Below, one piece after another: positions 20,701 to 30,691 of a stretch of 64,000 nt of DNA. Below the pieces are notes generated by a model that was given only the letters and a program-made list of their open reading frames with translations, did no database searches and was not told the origin of the DNA. Each line of letters opens with the position of its first letter. Position 1 is the stretch's first letter. Made by a program: the position numbers and the translations under genes. The stretch lies in the NCBI RefSeq assembly GCF_963678635.1, contig NC_087063.1:29586599-29650598 (forward strand), in the 5' to 3' direction. This DNA is from Symsagittifera roscoffensis (Eukaryota > Xenacoelomorpha > Acoela > Convolutidae).

Positions 20701-21140
20701 GAAACCAGAATTACCCGAACAATCGATCAAGGAATAACTCATATAATAGATCAAACTATAACAGACCACACAATAATTATCAAAACAGATCACAAAATAA
20801 TTCACAAAATCGACATTCAAGTTATAATAACCGTTATAGAAATTATTCCCAATCACCACACAGGAATAATAACCATTATAATAATTCTAACAATCGCCAC
20901 AGAAGCAGTACACCTAAACATCAAAGACATATTAATCAAGTACAATCAAATCCAGAAACAACATCAGACCCCCCAGGTATTGATGACACAGGAAATAACG
21001 AACTACAACTAAATCAAATAAACTGTGAATCATCAGATTCAGAAAGTGATACAGAAAACACTATCTCCATAAATATGATAGCAGTCGAAAATGACTACGA
21101 ACCTATTATATATGAACAACCTTTTTCATCACATATATGA
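17706..21140 (+). CDS. gag: Gag polyprotein (1144 aa)
   Basis: An intact frame from ATG 17706 to TGA. Residues 1 to about 590 are a long N-terminal part rich in Asn, Thr, Gln and Pro with no recognised domain. At about 595-800 lies a Ty3/gypsy-type Gag capsid segment (motifs 'FTGTDPEYSVEDYL', 'DGAAQKWF', 'LPNETIKQLAVR'). A CCHC zinc knuckle follows, C845-X2-C848-X4-H853-X4-C858, for RNA binding. Residues about 880-1090 are very low complexity (Asn, Arg, Ser, Tyr), probably a disordered RNA-binding tail. An acidic C-terminus follows. At 1144 residues it is two to three times the usual gypsy Gag length. The start overlaps ORF0 and the end overlaps protease by 50 nt. Long frames in other phases over the Asn/Arg/Ser tract are shadows. 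Confidence 0.9.
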   Translation: MSQTHTPSEDSPDNDDIYPFFVDAPNDRGQHILCKNLLLNLFEPGISPCKAEFPDVKIKRQIIEHYLKDICNLTQQYGIYTIEFSSPNPNHRKYVIQTDDLDLEFSKVFSEYIKSIQYHNSERANSIFTNEVFAIIYSYISILENEIPIPSVSPTETSKHIRVRYEITLSSTFLHIIKDNFTKDDVSQHTKHDLQKNLAWFIIDYFTHNIDLISQAKKNFRPQNSNDDTAITEQSDYVWDPEWSHYAFINIPQSIASQAISTISYTRDYVRVVPLTIDATPLNYNTFLPDTRNNSLNSTVIHNENFNGTRNLTQQDIQTPSHFINEEIVQTTTTTQQSISPIRPNLTTPRNTNTSLAQVTLQSTVKPSVAPKYSQMDYQTYRPMTIPSKTRRTFTRNNFAEHNYNYTHSSKTNYSPRKNNNNQIRSRYWDNPMATTNSVNFQTNSHPPQDRSENYPFFQENKNKKQAPHQTDYLSSDDDYLQPDIFAPYTQEYRGQGVQKPYTYHRIFSPHQIDTQNQQPIQMQNPINTQSFQPTQPQNPMITHSYQPTQMQNEIPLPYYLQQHEITKNQLSNFSQMPNAAESLQMTMNPYLMGGSSITSNKPLMVFTGTDPEYSVEDYLNAVTANLILNIGPEPINTPLHQNWIHRRTALIQTTLDGAAQKWFSVLPIEIKSNWKRFTQVFSKMFDSERNKQQQRVLCNEIRRLPNETIKQLAVRNETLVRKAYSLNTHDYKNTKMTEILMMTLTPQLRKVAIKKRASHPSSIREPDLDFRKLVDKLEQAEITMKLEETENLKLQYVNRIETNTTNINNIQESDTDLVEKITEILNIYEKHANFKGKPSFKKWCNYCRRYGHSISECRQKQQDNQNKPQKYKEPNKSFYQYMKKDQNLPNKNVYSNNSSGKPLPNNTNYTRTQSPYNSSYRGRSPERRNTQNSSQNHYNRPNSRNNNSRSNSSTTQFVSRSNSQSRNNYYPNNQSRNSSYKRNRNYSNNRNRSYSNNRNQNYPNNRSRNNSYNRSNYNRPHNNYQNRSQNNSQNRHSSYNNRYRNYSQSPHRNNNHYNNSNNRHRSSTPKHQRHINQVQSNPETTSDPPGIDDTGNNELQLNQINCESSDSESDTENTISINMIAVENDYEPIIYEQPFSSHI

Positions 21141-21960
21141 AAATCAATTAGAACTCCTTCACAATTATTATATTGAACCCATACATTCTACACAAACGGC
21201 ACAAGAAACTAACGAAATCAACACTACAAATCAATCCAATGAAAATAATAAAACAAAATGCTTGAATACAAATCAGATCTATCAAAATATACAAAAAGAA
21301 CAACCCAAAGAAAAAATTTGGACAATTTTCAAAAATTTAGAAAGTCCAAGAAACAAAGAATTTCAACCACCAGATCTTGAAATTCATTTTTTAATTGATT
21401 CAGGAGCAGAATCAAACATCATAAACATTCCCACATGGAATGAGATAAAAACATTACACCCAAAACTAACGCCTCTTGAAACCTCCAGTAAACTAGCAAC
21501 AGCACAAGGATCAACATTGGTAAACTATGGAAAAATTCAATTATTTCTTCTCCCCACAAGAACAATAGAGCAAAATAAAATTTTAAATAAACCATTTAAA
21601 CAAATATTTCATATCACTGATATTAAACACAATATTATTGGAATACCATTTATCTCTAAATATATACCAACAATCAATATTTTGAATAGTAAAATACTAA
21701 TCAAAGATAAAAACACAAAAACAAAAGACACATCCCTAACATTTTTTCAAAGATTAAATAAACAACCACCATTCTTTTCAAAATTTTTTCCGATATATAA
21801 TCAACAAAGAAAACACCTGAAACCACTATCAGGAAACATATATAATTTTTTAGTAAAACAAGTTCACCAATATGATAAAAAACAAAATAAACAACAACTC
21901 TATATGTCAGATTTTGAATTCAAACCTATCCATAAGTTTTTCAAAATCACAATTTCATAA
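21091..21960 (+). CDS. pro: Aspartic protease region of Pol
   Basis: This 289-residue frame holds the retropepsin active-site motif 'LIDSGAESN' with Asp at 21397, followed by the expected beta-rich segment and 'HNIIGIPFISKY' near 21630-21660. It cleaves Gag-Pol in retroelement particles. It starts in the +1 phase relative to gag and overlaps it by 50 nt. Expression would need a +1 (or -2) frameshift or a restart at the ATG 21091. It ends at a TAA just before the RT frame, which lies in a different phase. A one-base change near 21955-21966 may have split what was one pro-RT frame. Confidence 0.75.
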   Translation: MTTNLLYMNNLFHHIYENQLELLHNYYIEPIHSTQTAQETNEINTTNQSNENNKTKCLNTNQIYQNIQKEQPKEKIWTIFKNLESPRNKEFQPPDLEIHFLIDSGAESNIINIPTWNEIKTLHPKLTPLETSSKLATAQGSTLVNYGKIQLFLLPTRTIEQNKILNKPFKQIFHITDIKHNIIGIPFISKYIPTINILNSKILIKDKNTKTKDTSLTFFQRLNKQPPFFSKFFPIYNQQRKHLKPLSGNIYNFLVKQVHQYDKKQNKQQLYMSDFEFKPIHKFFKITIS

Positions 21961-21965
21961 AATAT

Positions 21966-23414
21966 TTGAAAAACTCGAATTCAGATATTATTTCTCTACA
22001 TGTATACAACAATACACCCTATCAAGTAACATTACCTTTAGGACTTTTAGGCTATTGCGAAACCAACGCTACGATATCACCAATACACGAAAAAGCATAC
22101 CGCGTAAATAATATACTCCAATTATTAGATATTTGTCAATCCACAATTCTTAATGAAGAATTATCCATAAATAATATAATAAGTAATGAAAAAAGAAATA
22201 CAGATTATTTCACAAAAACCCCATACTTCAAACCTACATTCAACATAAATAACTATACAGAGAATCAACAGAAATTTTTAACAATGTTTAACTTCCAACA
22301 TTCACAAATAACACAAGACGAATTTGATAAATTAGCCAAACAACTAATAAAATATTCATCAGTCTATGCAACATCCAAATTTGATGTTGGCAAAATCAGC
22401 TCATCACTACATCTCCCATTAAAACCTGACGCAGTTTTCAAAAAACAAAGAGCAAGTAAAGTACCAATTCACTTACATGATAAAGTAAACAGATTACTCG
22501 ATATTTTAGAACAATACAAAATTATCTCACCGGTAAACAAAGAAGAACAACCAAAAGGTAACACATTTATCAACCCTGTTATCATCCTAGCAAAAGGAGA
22601 ACCATTAAAAATAGTTCTAGACGCTAGATACCTTAATTCACTAATAGACGAATCAAAATGCAATTGGCCTATTGAACCAATACAAGTTATTTTAACAAAA
22701 ATAAACGGAAAAAACTTTACAACCGCAGATATGAATAGTGCATATAATCAAATGCCACTAGATGAACAATCGCGACGCTTAACACAATTTGTTATTGGAA
22801 ATCAGCAATATGAATTCAACCGCCTATTCTATGGAATATCCATAGGACCAGCAGCATTTTCAGCTTTTATGAGCAAAATTTTTAGACCCTTTATACTCAA
22901 GAAAAACGCAATCACCTATTTAGACGATGTTTTTATGCAATCACAGACAAAAGAAGAAATGTTCAATGTTTTAGAACACTATCACAAAATACTTCAGAAC
23001 GAAAATCTGAAGGCCGCCCCCGATAAATCACACTTCTTTTTAACACGAGTTAAATTCTTAGGACACAATATAGAAAGAAAAACAATCACTCCATTAAAAT
23101 CACGCATTGATGCTATTCAAAAGCTCCAACCACCAACAAACAAAAAGAAAATCCAAGAATTCCTTGGAATGTTAAATTTTTTAACCAAATATGTCTATAA
23201 AATGCAATTATACCTAAGACCATTCTATAATATACTTAGACAACAAAATAATTTTGAATGGAACAAAGAACATCAAGCACGATTTGAAGAAATTAAAAAA
23301 CTCTTAACTGAACAAATTTCAAATACAATTCCAGATCCAAATCAACCATTCTATGCAATGTGCGATGCTTCGAATTTTTTTGTTATTCAAATGAATATGA
23401 AACAAACAAAATGA
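21966..23414 (+). CDS. pol: Reverse transcriptase domain of Pol
   Basis: This 482-residue frame contains the RT fingers and palm in order: 'VIILAKGEPLKIVLDARYLN', 'TTADMNSAYNQMPL' (first catalytic Asp), 'FNRLFYGISIGPAAF', and the YLDD catalytic box at 22918-22929. 'VKFLGHNI' and the connection to RNase H follow. All expected catalytic Asp residues are present. The frame is lost at the RNase H start ('CDAS' at about 23361-23372), where a T-run (AATTTTTTTG) precedes a phase change to the next frame, so RT and RNase H-integrase are not co-translated in this copy as assembled. The ATG at 21966 is unlikely to be a true start; it is inside pol. Confidence 0.85.
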   Translation: MKNSNSDIISLHVYNNTPYQVTLPLGLLGYCETNATISPIHEKAYRVNNILQLLDICQSTILNEELSINNIISNEKRNTDYFTKTPYFKPTFNINNYTENQQKFLTMFNFQHSQITQDEFDKLAKQLIKYSSVYATSKFDVGKISSSLHLPLKPDAVFKKQRASKVPIHLHDKVNRLLDILEQYKIISPVNKEEQPKGNTFINPVIILAKGEPLKIVLDARYLNSLIDESKCNWPIEPIQVILTKINGKNFTTADMNSAYNQMPLDEQSRRLTQFVIGNQQYEFNRLFYGISIGPAAFSAFMSKIFRPFILKKNAITYLDDVFMQSQTKEEMFNVLEHYHKILQNENLKAAPDKSHFFLTRVKFLGHNIERKTITPLKSRIDAIQKLQPPTNKKKIQEFLGMLNFLTKYVYKMQLYLRPFYNILRQQNNFEWNKEHQARFEEIKKLLTEQISNTIPDPNQPFYAMCDASNFFVIQMNMKQTK

Positions 23415-25936
23415 ACCTTATATCAGCAAATTCTCGATTATTCACTCAAGCAGAGCTACGACTCTCAACTCTAATGAGAGAATGTACAGCCATAATATAT
23501 ACCCTAACAGAATATGAATTTCTGATACTTGGATCAAAACATCCAACAGTTCTATTCACAGATCACAAACCAATCATTTTTCTCTTTACACAAAAATCTA
23601 ATCCAAATCACCGAGTTTATAGATTTCAATTAATTCTAATGAAATTCCCAAACTTACATATAGTTTGGACAGCAGGAAAGAATCTTGCATTACCAGACAC
23701 TTTAAGTCGAAATACACCACCTGAATTACTTACACGTAAAACTACAGTTGAAATACCCAAAAATATAAAATTCTACCTTGCAGAAAACGAAACATCACCC
23801 CGACTAGAATGCAAATATGCAGTAAAAACTGACGTTGAAAAATCACAGAAAAACAATCTACAACACTTCCCACTTTATTTAGATTGCCAAAATAACCACT
23901 ACGAAGTTGATCTACTTGGAACATCAACTTTCAAACCAATTCCATACTCACAATGGATAAAAAAGAACACCCAACAAAAAAGAGTAAAACAACACCCGCA
24001 TAAAAAAGACCTTTTTCCATTAATTGAAAAAAAAAATCTAACTGATAAAATAAATTTATCAGGACCGCAAACAAACGATTCAAAATACACAATAAATCAA
24101 GTTTTTGACCTCCATGACCCACTTGATACAATTCTTTTATCTAAATCAGAAATTGAAAACATTTTTCTCCCCCCAACAGATAAAGTTACAATTAATACTT
24201 TGAAACAATATCAACATATTGACCCAGTAATTAGACAACTAAAATCATGGCACAAATATAAAACTAAACCCGTCAAGGCAGATACAACTATTTTAGGAAA
24301 TAAAACACTCCTCCGATATTTTCGAAAATTTAATAATACAACAATTAACGAAAACACAGACCTTCTAGAATACCAATTAAACGAATCTACAGTTCCCTGT
24401 CTCCCTCTAAGTATGATTCTTATAGCTTTTAATATTTCACATACACAAAACATTAAAGGACACTCTGGATCAGAGAAAACATATTCAAATTTCAATCAAA
24501 ACTTTTATTTTCCAAATGCACCAATTTGGATAAAAGTACTATGCAATGATTGTATAGTATGTCAGCTAAATAAACCTTATCCAAATCAAAAACAAATAGC
24601 AGAAAAACAAGATTTTAAAGGACAAAGTTTATACTTTAACCACCGTATTTCATTTGATACAAAAGGACCAATTTCACCCTCATCCGAAGGAAACTCCTAC
24701 ATTATGGTAATTGTTGACGCGTTTACCTATTATGTAGCACTTAACCCAGTACCACATTGTAACGCTTATTAGGCTTACACAACACTCTATGAACACTGGA
24801 TAGCCAAATTCGGACTACCAGAAATTTTAGTTACAGATAACGGTACAGAATTGATAAATAATGAAATCATCACACTATGTCATTTATATAACATCAAACA
24901 CAAACCACGTACATCTCACGCACCTTGGACAAACGGCTTAGTCGAAGGTATGAACCGTTCATTACAAGAATATCTTAGATGTATCATCAATGGAAATGAT
25001 ACAAGATACACCGAATGGTCAGCAGATGTAAAACTATTTCCCTTAGCATATAATTCACAAATCACGACAACTCTAGGAATGTCACCATATGAAATGGTTT
25101 TTAATCAAAAGCCACGCAAACCACTTATGTTTACAGCAAACTCTCATAAAAATGCACAAAGTTATTGTCAACCGAATAAAGACTCAATTTGTTATAACTT
25201 ACCTTTACACACGCATGATGAAGATCATTTTCATCACCCACAAATCCTTAAATTAGCCTCCGGTACACACACCGAATGGATTTTAAATAGAGATAAAAAA
25301 CACAATGAAATTTACCAAAGAGTAACAAAAAAATTGTTACAAAGGCAAAACATTAACGAACTAATAAATTCACGCTTTACACCAGCTTTAGATTTGAAAA
25401 TTGGAACATTTGTCTTAATACCTAATTTTAATACACAAAAAAGAATTTCTAAAAAATTACAGCCCCTTTGCAAAGGACCATACCAAATAATCGCCAAACC
25501 CACTGACGTAACATATAAAATCACCGATTCAGACCAAAAAGAAATTGTTCAACATCGAAACAATCTATTGCCCTACTACCCAAAAGAATGCGCACTACGC
25601 GAACTAACTCAATTATATTCTTTCACAGGTTTAAAAGTTATTCAAAATCACCCACATACGGAAAATGAAATAAAGGAACAACATGACATTCATCTCGAGA
25701 ACCAAAATAAAAAATCAACTATAACGAAAAACAATACAAAAAAGCTAGATCAAAATTTACCTCAAAAAGAAAGAAAAAATAGAAAATTGACAGAAAAAAT
25801 AATACCCCAAGAACAAATCGACAAATCAGAACATAGAGAGTCATCACGACTTAGAAATCAACCACGTAAAAACTATAAAACATTCATTCCACAATCTAAA
25901 ATATTAAAGAAAGTCGAATTTCAAAAACAGCTTTAA
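23360..25936 (+). pseudogene. pol: RNase H and integrase domains of Pol, interrupted by a TAG
   Basis: The frame continues RNase H ('RLFTQAELRLSTLMREC', 'FTDHKPI', 'GKNLALPDTLSR') into the integrase. The integrase has an N-terminal HHCC zinc module ('GHSGSEKTY ... CNDCIVC') and the catalytic triad Asp 24656, Asp 24836 and Glu 24944. The last two are separated by 35 residues, the canonical D,35-E spacing. A GPY-type motif (GPY at 25475-25483) lies in the C-terminal domain, and the tail is basic. A TAG at 24770-24772 interrupts the core between the two Asp residues, in the same reading frame. No chromodomain was seen. Unless the TAG is misread or suppressed, this integrase is truncated. Confidence 0.85.
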
Positions 25937-26756
25937 TTTTATATTTAATAATTTTTGCACCTCTGAAATATTTTGAACTTTCATTTTTCAAAATAACATG
26001 CTGACAAACAAGCAACGATTCTAGTTCAAAATTAGCCAATAGGATTCATCCAATCCGTCACCTTCTCTAACTCTAACACAAACCAACTAGACGAACGATA
26101 TTAAACTCCAGGCATATCTATAACTATAACTTTGCGACCTCCAGGTCAAAAATAAGCAAACCACTCCAACTTGACAACTAAAATAAATATCACCATAATA
26201 TCATAACCCTCCCTTATCTAATAACCCAAAGATCAACAATATTTCCCCAACTCCGATCTCAAATACCCCCCAAACAAATATGTTAAATTAGCCTAAAGTA
26301 AAAGAACGACCATTTTAATTAGCCTAAAGTATAAAAATCTCAAAAATACCCCAGATCACTTGACAAGTAAAAATAAAGACAAAGAAGACCTCCCAATCAC
26401 CATAAAATTCGCCCCCAACAATTTTTCACAAAACTCAACCCACTTGTCAAAAAACCAATAAATAATTCGACCACACTTGAAAATTGCCTCAAACAACAAA
26501 AAATATTCGATCGAGAAGCCATTTCTTAAATTCTCTTCTCTCGACCAGTCAACATAATTCTTAACATTATCATAAACTTTTTAACGATATTTAAACTTTT
26601 AATCATATTTCTTTTTGATACCTTTGAATCTTTTGTAATAATCTTAATCATTTTTTGCAATATTTTTTAAATTTTCTATTCCAAATTTGAACTATACCTC
26701 CAGCTTTCGAAAGCTATTGACTATATCCACAGGTACGATTCACAAAACTTATCTAA
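25937..26756 (+). other. Non-coding spacer between pol and the 3' gene cluster
   Basis: About 820 bp, AT-rich, no frame recognised. It holds a repeated word (ttagcctaaagtaaaa at about 26288 and ttagcctaaagtataa at about 26319). A CAG|GTACGA splice-donor-like site lies at 26728-26736. Transcription or splicing signals for a 3' mRNA would be expected here. The whole spacer is missing from copy 2. Confidence 0.4.
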
Positions 26757-26945
26757 ATGATACGAACCATTTTTAGTAGAACAGATATTTTTTTACTATT
26801 TGTAATTTTTATAACATTTCTATCATCCCTCATCTTGACAATATGCAAATGTATAAAGAAAGCAATCATCACATTCGCCCTAGCAACAATCCTCCTAATT
26901 CTTTTTCTAGAAGAATACTATAATAAACATAAATTTTTCCACTAA
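26757..26945 (+). CDS. Small hydrophobic two-helix membrane frame (62 aa)
   Basis: ATG to TAA, 62 residues. Two strongly hydrophobic stretches at about residues 11-29 and 35-51 are separated by a short Cys/Lys turn (CKCIKK), with a basic end. The layout resembles small membrane proteins of viruses, but no homology was recognised and chance in AT-rich DNA is possible. Copy 2 lacks this segment, so conservation cannot be tested within the window. Confidence 0.3.
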   Translation: MIRTIFSRTDIFLLFVIFITFLSSLILTICKCIKKAIITFALATILLILFLEEYYNKHKFFH

Positions 26946-26978
26946 AAGAATAAAAAAAAAACCATCAAAAATTGCTAA

Positions 26979-28085
26979 CCAACAATCACTCAGTCAGTCT
27001 TCCCGACATCATCCCAAGATAACCCAACACCATCTTCAACTACCCAAAACCCCCAAACATCCACACGAATTTCCTTTCAAGATAACCCATATACCTTTGA
27101 AGAACGACACGCTCGCTTATCTGAACCACTAGAACCAGTTCAACGACAAGCACCTCTAAGCGAACCAACATATAACTTATACCCAACACTACCACAAGAA
27201 TTAAGTAGAATACGAAATCCTAGTCAAAACCAAAATACAGTCGAAATAAATAGACAAATTATACATCCTCGACGAAACAGAAACTTTCAAACTCCCCGAG
27301 TTCATTTTGATATACCTCAATCCCCATCACAAAGTACTCCAGAAAACCCCATTGGCATATTACCAGAAACCCCTACGCTTCTTTCACAACGTAGCACCTC
27401 AAGCCTACCCTCAGATTACTTAGGTTCAACACCAACATCTGAACAAATTCGTGAAAATCTTTTTAACCCCACAAACCAAACATCACGACTACCATATTGG
27501 ACAACACATTCATTCACACAAGGTGAACCAAATTTAATCAATGATCCAATAGATATTTCCACGGATACAACAACATCCTCATCACTACCAGAAACATTAT
27601 CACTACCATCAACACCATCAATGAGCCAGATTTCACCACCGCCTTTTAACTTAAATTTCCCGAATAACCTCGACGCTAGATATCGAGAACAATCATCAAC
27701 AAATATTCCTTTAAGACTAGACTGGAATACATTCACTGCACCTCCACCATTATTTGGACAACACCCAGAAAGTAACCGACTCCACAACTGGGCACTAAAT
27801 AGACTACAATATAGACAAGACATCCACGAAGACATTCGTGATCATAACATCCAAATACTCCAACAAAATAGTCTACAATTAAAATTTGAAATCACGGTTA
27901 AATTAAACAACATTACTCAACATCCCTATTCATTAAACCCACCAAATATAACAGCTCAATCCCTACCACCACCATTTATAACAACTGAAGTGATATACAA
28001 ATACGACAGATATACCAAAAAGACAATTGGTTACATCACATTTTATAACCCATACTCAGGATTATCATACACATGTATATTCTAA
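26979..28085 (+). CDS. ORF3: Pro/Ser/Thr/Asn-rich protein overlapping env start
   Basis: The frame is open from 26979 to TAA at 28083-28085 (about 368 codons). It has no Met at its beginning; the first in-frame ATG is at 27621. The start may be supplied by a spliced leader exon (TCACTCAG|TC at about 26993 is acceptor-like). The first about 240 residues are low-complexity Pro/Ser/Thr/Asn/Gln with Glu/Arg patches. The last about 130 are more ordered ('LDWNTFTAPP', 'NRLHNWALNRLQYRQDIHED', 'KLKFEITVKLNN'-like). No family was recognised and there is no signal peptide. It overlaps the env ATG by 12 nt. Related frames are at 54777-55770 and 60090-61083 in copy 2. Confidence 0.6.
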   Translation, partial: PTITQSVFPTSSQDNPTPSSTTQNPQTSTRISFQDNPYTFEERHARLSEPLEPVQRQAPLSEPTYNLYPTLPQELSRIRNPSQNQNTVEINRQIIHPRRNRNFQTPRVHFDIPQSPSQSTPENPIGILPETPTLLSQRSTSSLPSDYLGSTPTSEQIRENLFNPTNQTSRLPYWTTHSFTQGEPNLINDPIDISTDTTTSSSLPETLSLPSTPSMSQISPPPFNLNFPNNLDARYREQSSTNIPLRLDWNTFTAPPPLFGQHPESNRLHNWALNRLQYRQDIHEDIRDHNIQILQQNSLQLKFEITVKLNNITQHPYSLNPPNITAQSLPPPFITTEVIYKYDRYTKKTIGYITFYNPYSGLSYTCIF

Positions 28086-30691
28086 AAATATTAATTTTTC
28101 TCCAACTCTTTTTTCTAGTAATCTCCAATGAAAACATAAACCCTTCCCCCCGCTCAGGACCCCAAGATTTATTAGTAACACATTACGATTGCGAAGAAAA
28201 CGAACAAAAACACTACACAAATATGCAATAAATCAAGTATCACAATGCGAAACAGAACCACAAGCTATAGAAACAACAAATGTAATAGCGACACTTTATT
28301 CAAAAGCCCGAGCAACAACAGTTATAGGATATAAATTCACAGCAACATTTTCTGAAAAGAAAGTACATTGTTCACAAGTCTCAAATGGAAATAAAAACCG
28401 ACTTGACCACGAATCATTCTACCAGAGTAATATCGAACGACTTTTACATCTCAATCCCGAAGATTGTAAAAACGAGTTACTAAGACTAAACATCACAAGA
28501 AATAAAAACACAGATAGAAAATTAGTATATTTCCAAGTTTTTGCAGACTCTGTACATCAAGCAGAACTTGAAAGATATCAAGGACATATAAAATTAGATG
28601 AAAAATACCCCTACAACGGCGCACACGGAAGATTTACTTATGACATACACGATAAACACTGGATACCACACATTGGTATAAATGACCCATCAAACTGCAA
28701 AGCAGACACAAAAAATAAAGGATATCAAGAAATCATGTTTTTCGATTGGAAAATACAACTCGAAAAAATACAACTCACACGCGATTTATCTGACAACACC
28801 ATGATCTATCAAGGAATCAGATTACCTTGTAAAAACGATCAAGGCTATTGTGACCCTACAACACGAACACAAGCAACAATTGTTTGGTTCCCCGAAGACA
28901 CATGTACAACATTTCAAGTAGCAAAAATACACGCTCGTATGATAAAACTTCACGAAAAATATTTAATACAATCAATTCCATATGAACAAGTCCATCCATC
29001 ACGAAAACAAAGTTCTAATTTTAGAAACATACACAATATAGAAAATAAATTGACACTTTTTCAAATATATCAAGAAACAGAACTTGCATGTTAATACAGA
29101 AATCCACTTCACAAAACACAATACTCCGAGATATTAGTTGAATACGAAAAAGGATTCGACATGACCACTGGAAAAGTAAAAATCGACCCATACGCCACAA
29201 GTCACCCTATAAACGAAGGAATATCATATATACCAGTTGATTTTCAAAAATTAAAAGTCAACCTGGTGGACATCTAAAACCCCATGACACTAGAAGCACA
29301 CGTTTACAAGAACTATCACTAATGAATAGTACATATTTCGGTAATATCCACTATGATATTCACCTAGATATGAAATTAGACTACACAATTAGCCGCATTT
29401 TTCAAGAAATGTCACTCGCTGAATTAGAAACACTTCACCAATTATGCGAATTAGAAAGAACACAAATCCTACAATCACTTGCACTAGCAGTATTAAAAAT
29501 ACCTTACGCAGGATATTTACTATCAGGAAATAGATCAAATTTTTTAGACTACGAAGGAAACATTTTATGGTTTTATGCCTGTACCAAAAAAGTATCACCA
29601 CTATATGTTTTTGAAGATAAACGATGCTATAAAAGAATCCCTATCTTTTATAAGAATAAAGTACATTTCGTTGACACACTTTCAAGACGAACCTATTTCT
29701 GAGATACCGCAGTCCCATGTGGATCAGAAAATAGCCACAATGTAGTTCAACTGAACCCTGATGAAGATAAATATTACCTTCTTACCCCATATCCCACATT
29801 AATGCAATCACTCAAAAAATTTTCACCTGAAAGCATAAGAGCTATTGCTCGAAACCCAATCATTGACCTACAATCAATCGGAATATATATTCAAAATCCG
29901 ATATTCAACATCACATTAGAACACAACAATTCCAAGAATTATTAACACAAATGGACACTATACAAAGACAATCAATTGTCCCAAACTTACGCAAACTTGC
30001 CGAAACCGCAGGATTTGCAGATATTTATACACAAGATTATGGCGGATATTTTAAAGACATTAAAGACTATATATATCTAAACGGTGAAAAATACAGACCA
30101 CAAGATATTTCACCTATAAATATTTTTAGCTTTGTTACACTAAAAAATGAAATTCTCGATTTTCTAGGATGGCCCTACTACATCTTAGAAAAATGGACTA
30201 TTTTATACGCAATGCTTAACTTTATAGGATTTCTTTTTTCACTCTTAAAAGGAATCTACAATACATGCGCTATACACACACAAGTAAATAGACAAGCAAG
30301 TGTAGCACGCATACTATTTGCAGGATTTTTTGGAATTTTTTCATCATCAATAAACAAAATTCTTTTAGACGCACAAATAAAAGAATACAACACAAAAATA
30401 GCAACAAGACAGAACACATACGACGAAGAACATAACAATGTAGACATAACGCCTACAGCACCACAGTTACCACCCCTACCACATAACCATCCATTATCAC
30501 TAGTCCCACGAAATTTTCGAAATTTAGCAACAACACATAATCCAAATTTTAGACCAACCATATCACAAAGTCCCATTCAACATATAATGACACACCATTC
30601 ACTAGATGAAAATACATATGAACAAATTATAGAACAACCCCATACCACCGCTTTTCAGTCTCAAAATAATAATTTTTTTAGCCCACGATGA
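28074..30691 (+). pseudogene. env: Envelope-like glycoprotein gene, broken in several places
   Basis: The ATG at 28074 starts a hydrophobic signal-like stretch. A Cys-containing ectodomain follows (pieces in the frame 28189-29094), and then a second half (29322-29702 and 29951-30691) with two hydrophobic segments near 30191-30265 and 30299-30364 and a Pro-rich tail. Layout and Cys pattern fit env-like glycoproteins captured by animal LTR elements. The overall pattern reminds me of the glycoprotein class shared with chuvirus-like viruses, at low certainty. Breaks: a one-base loss in an A-run near 28206, TAA at 29092-29094, a shift near 29275, TGA at 29700-29702, and another shift near 29890-29945. 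At the two stops copy 2 has sense codons. The end overlaps ORF5 as ATGA. Confidence 0.6.

Noticed and set aside
20383..21012. 209-codon frame overlapping gag
   Set aside because: Shadow frame produced by the low-complexity Asn/Arg/Ser codons of Gag.
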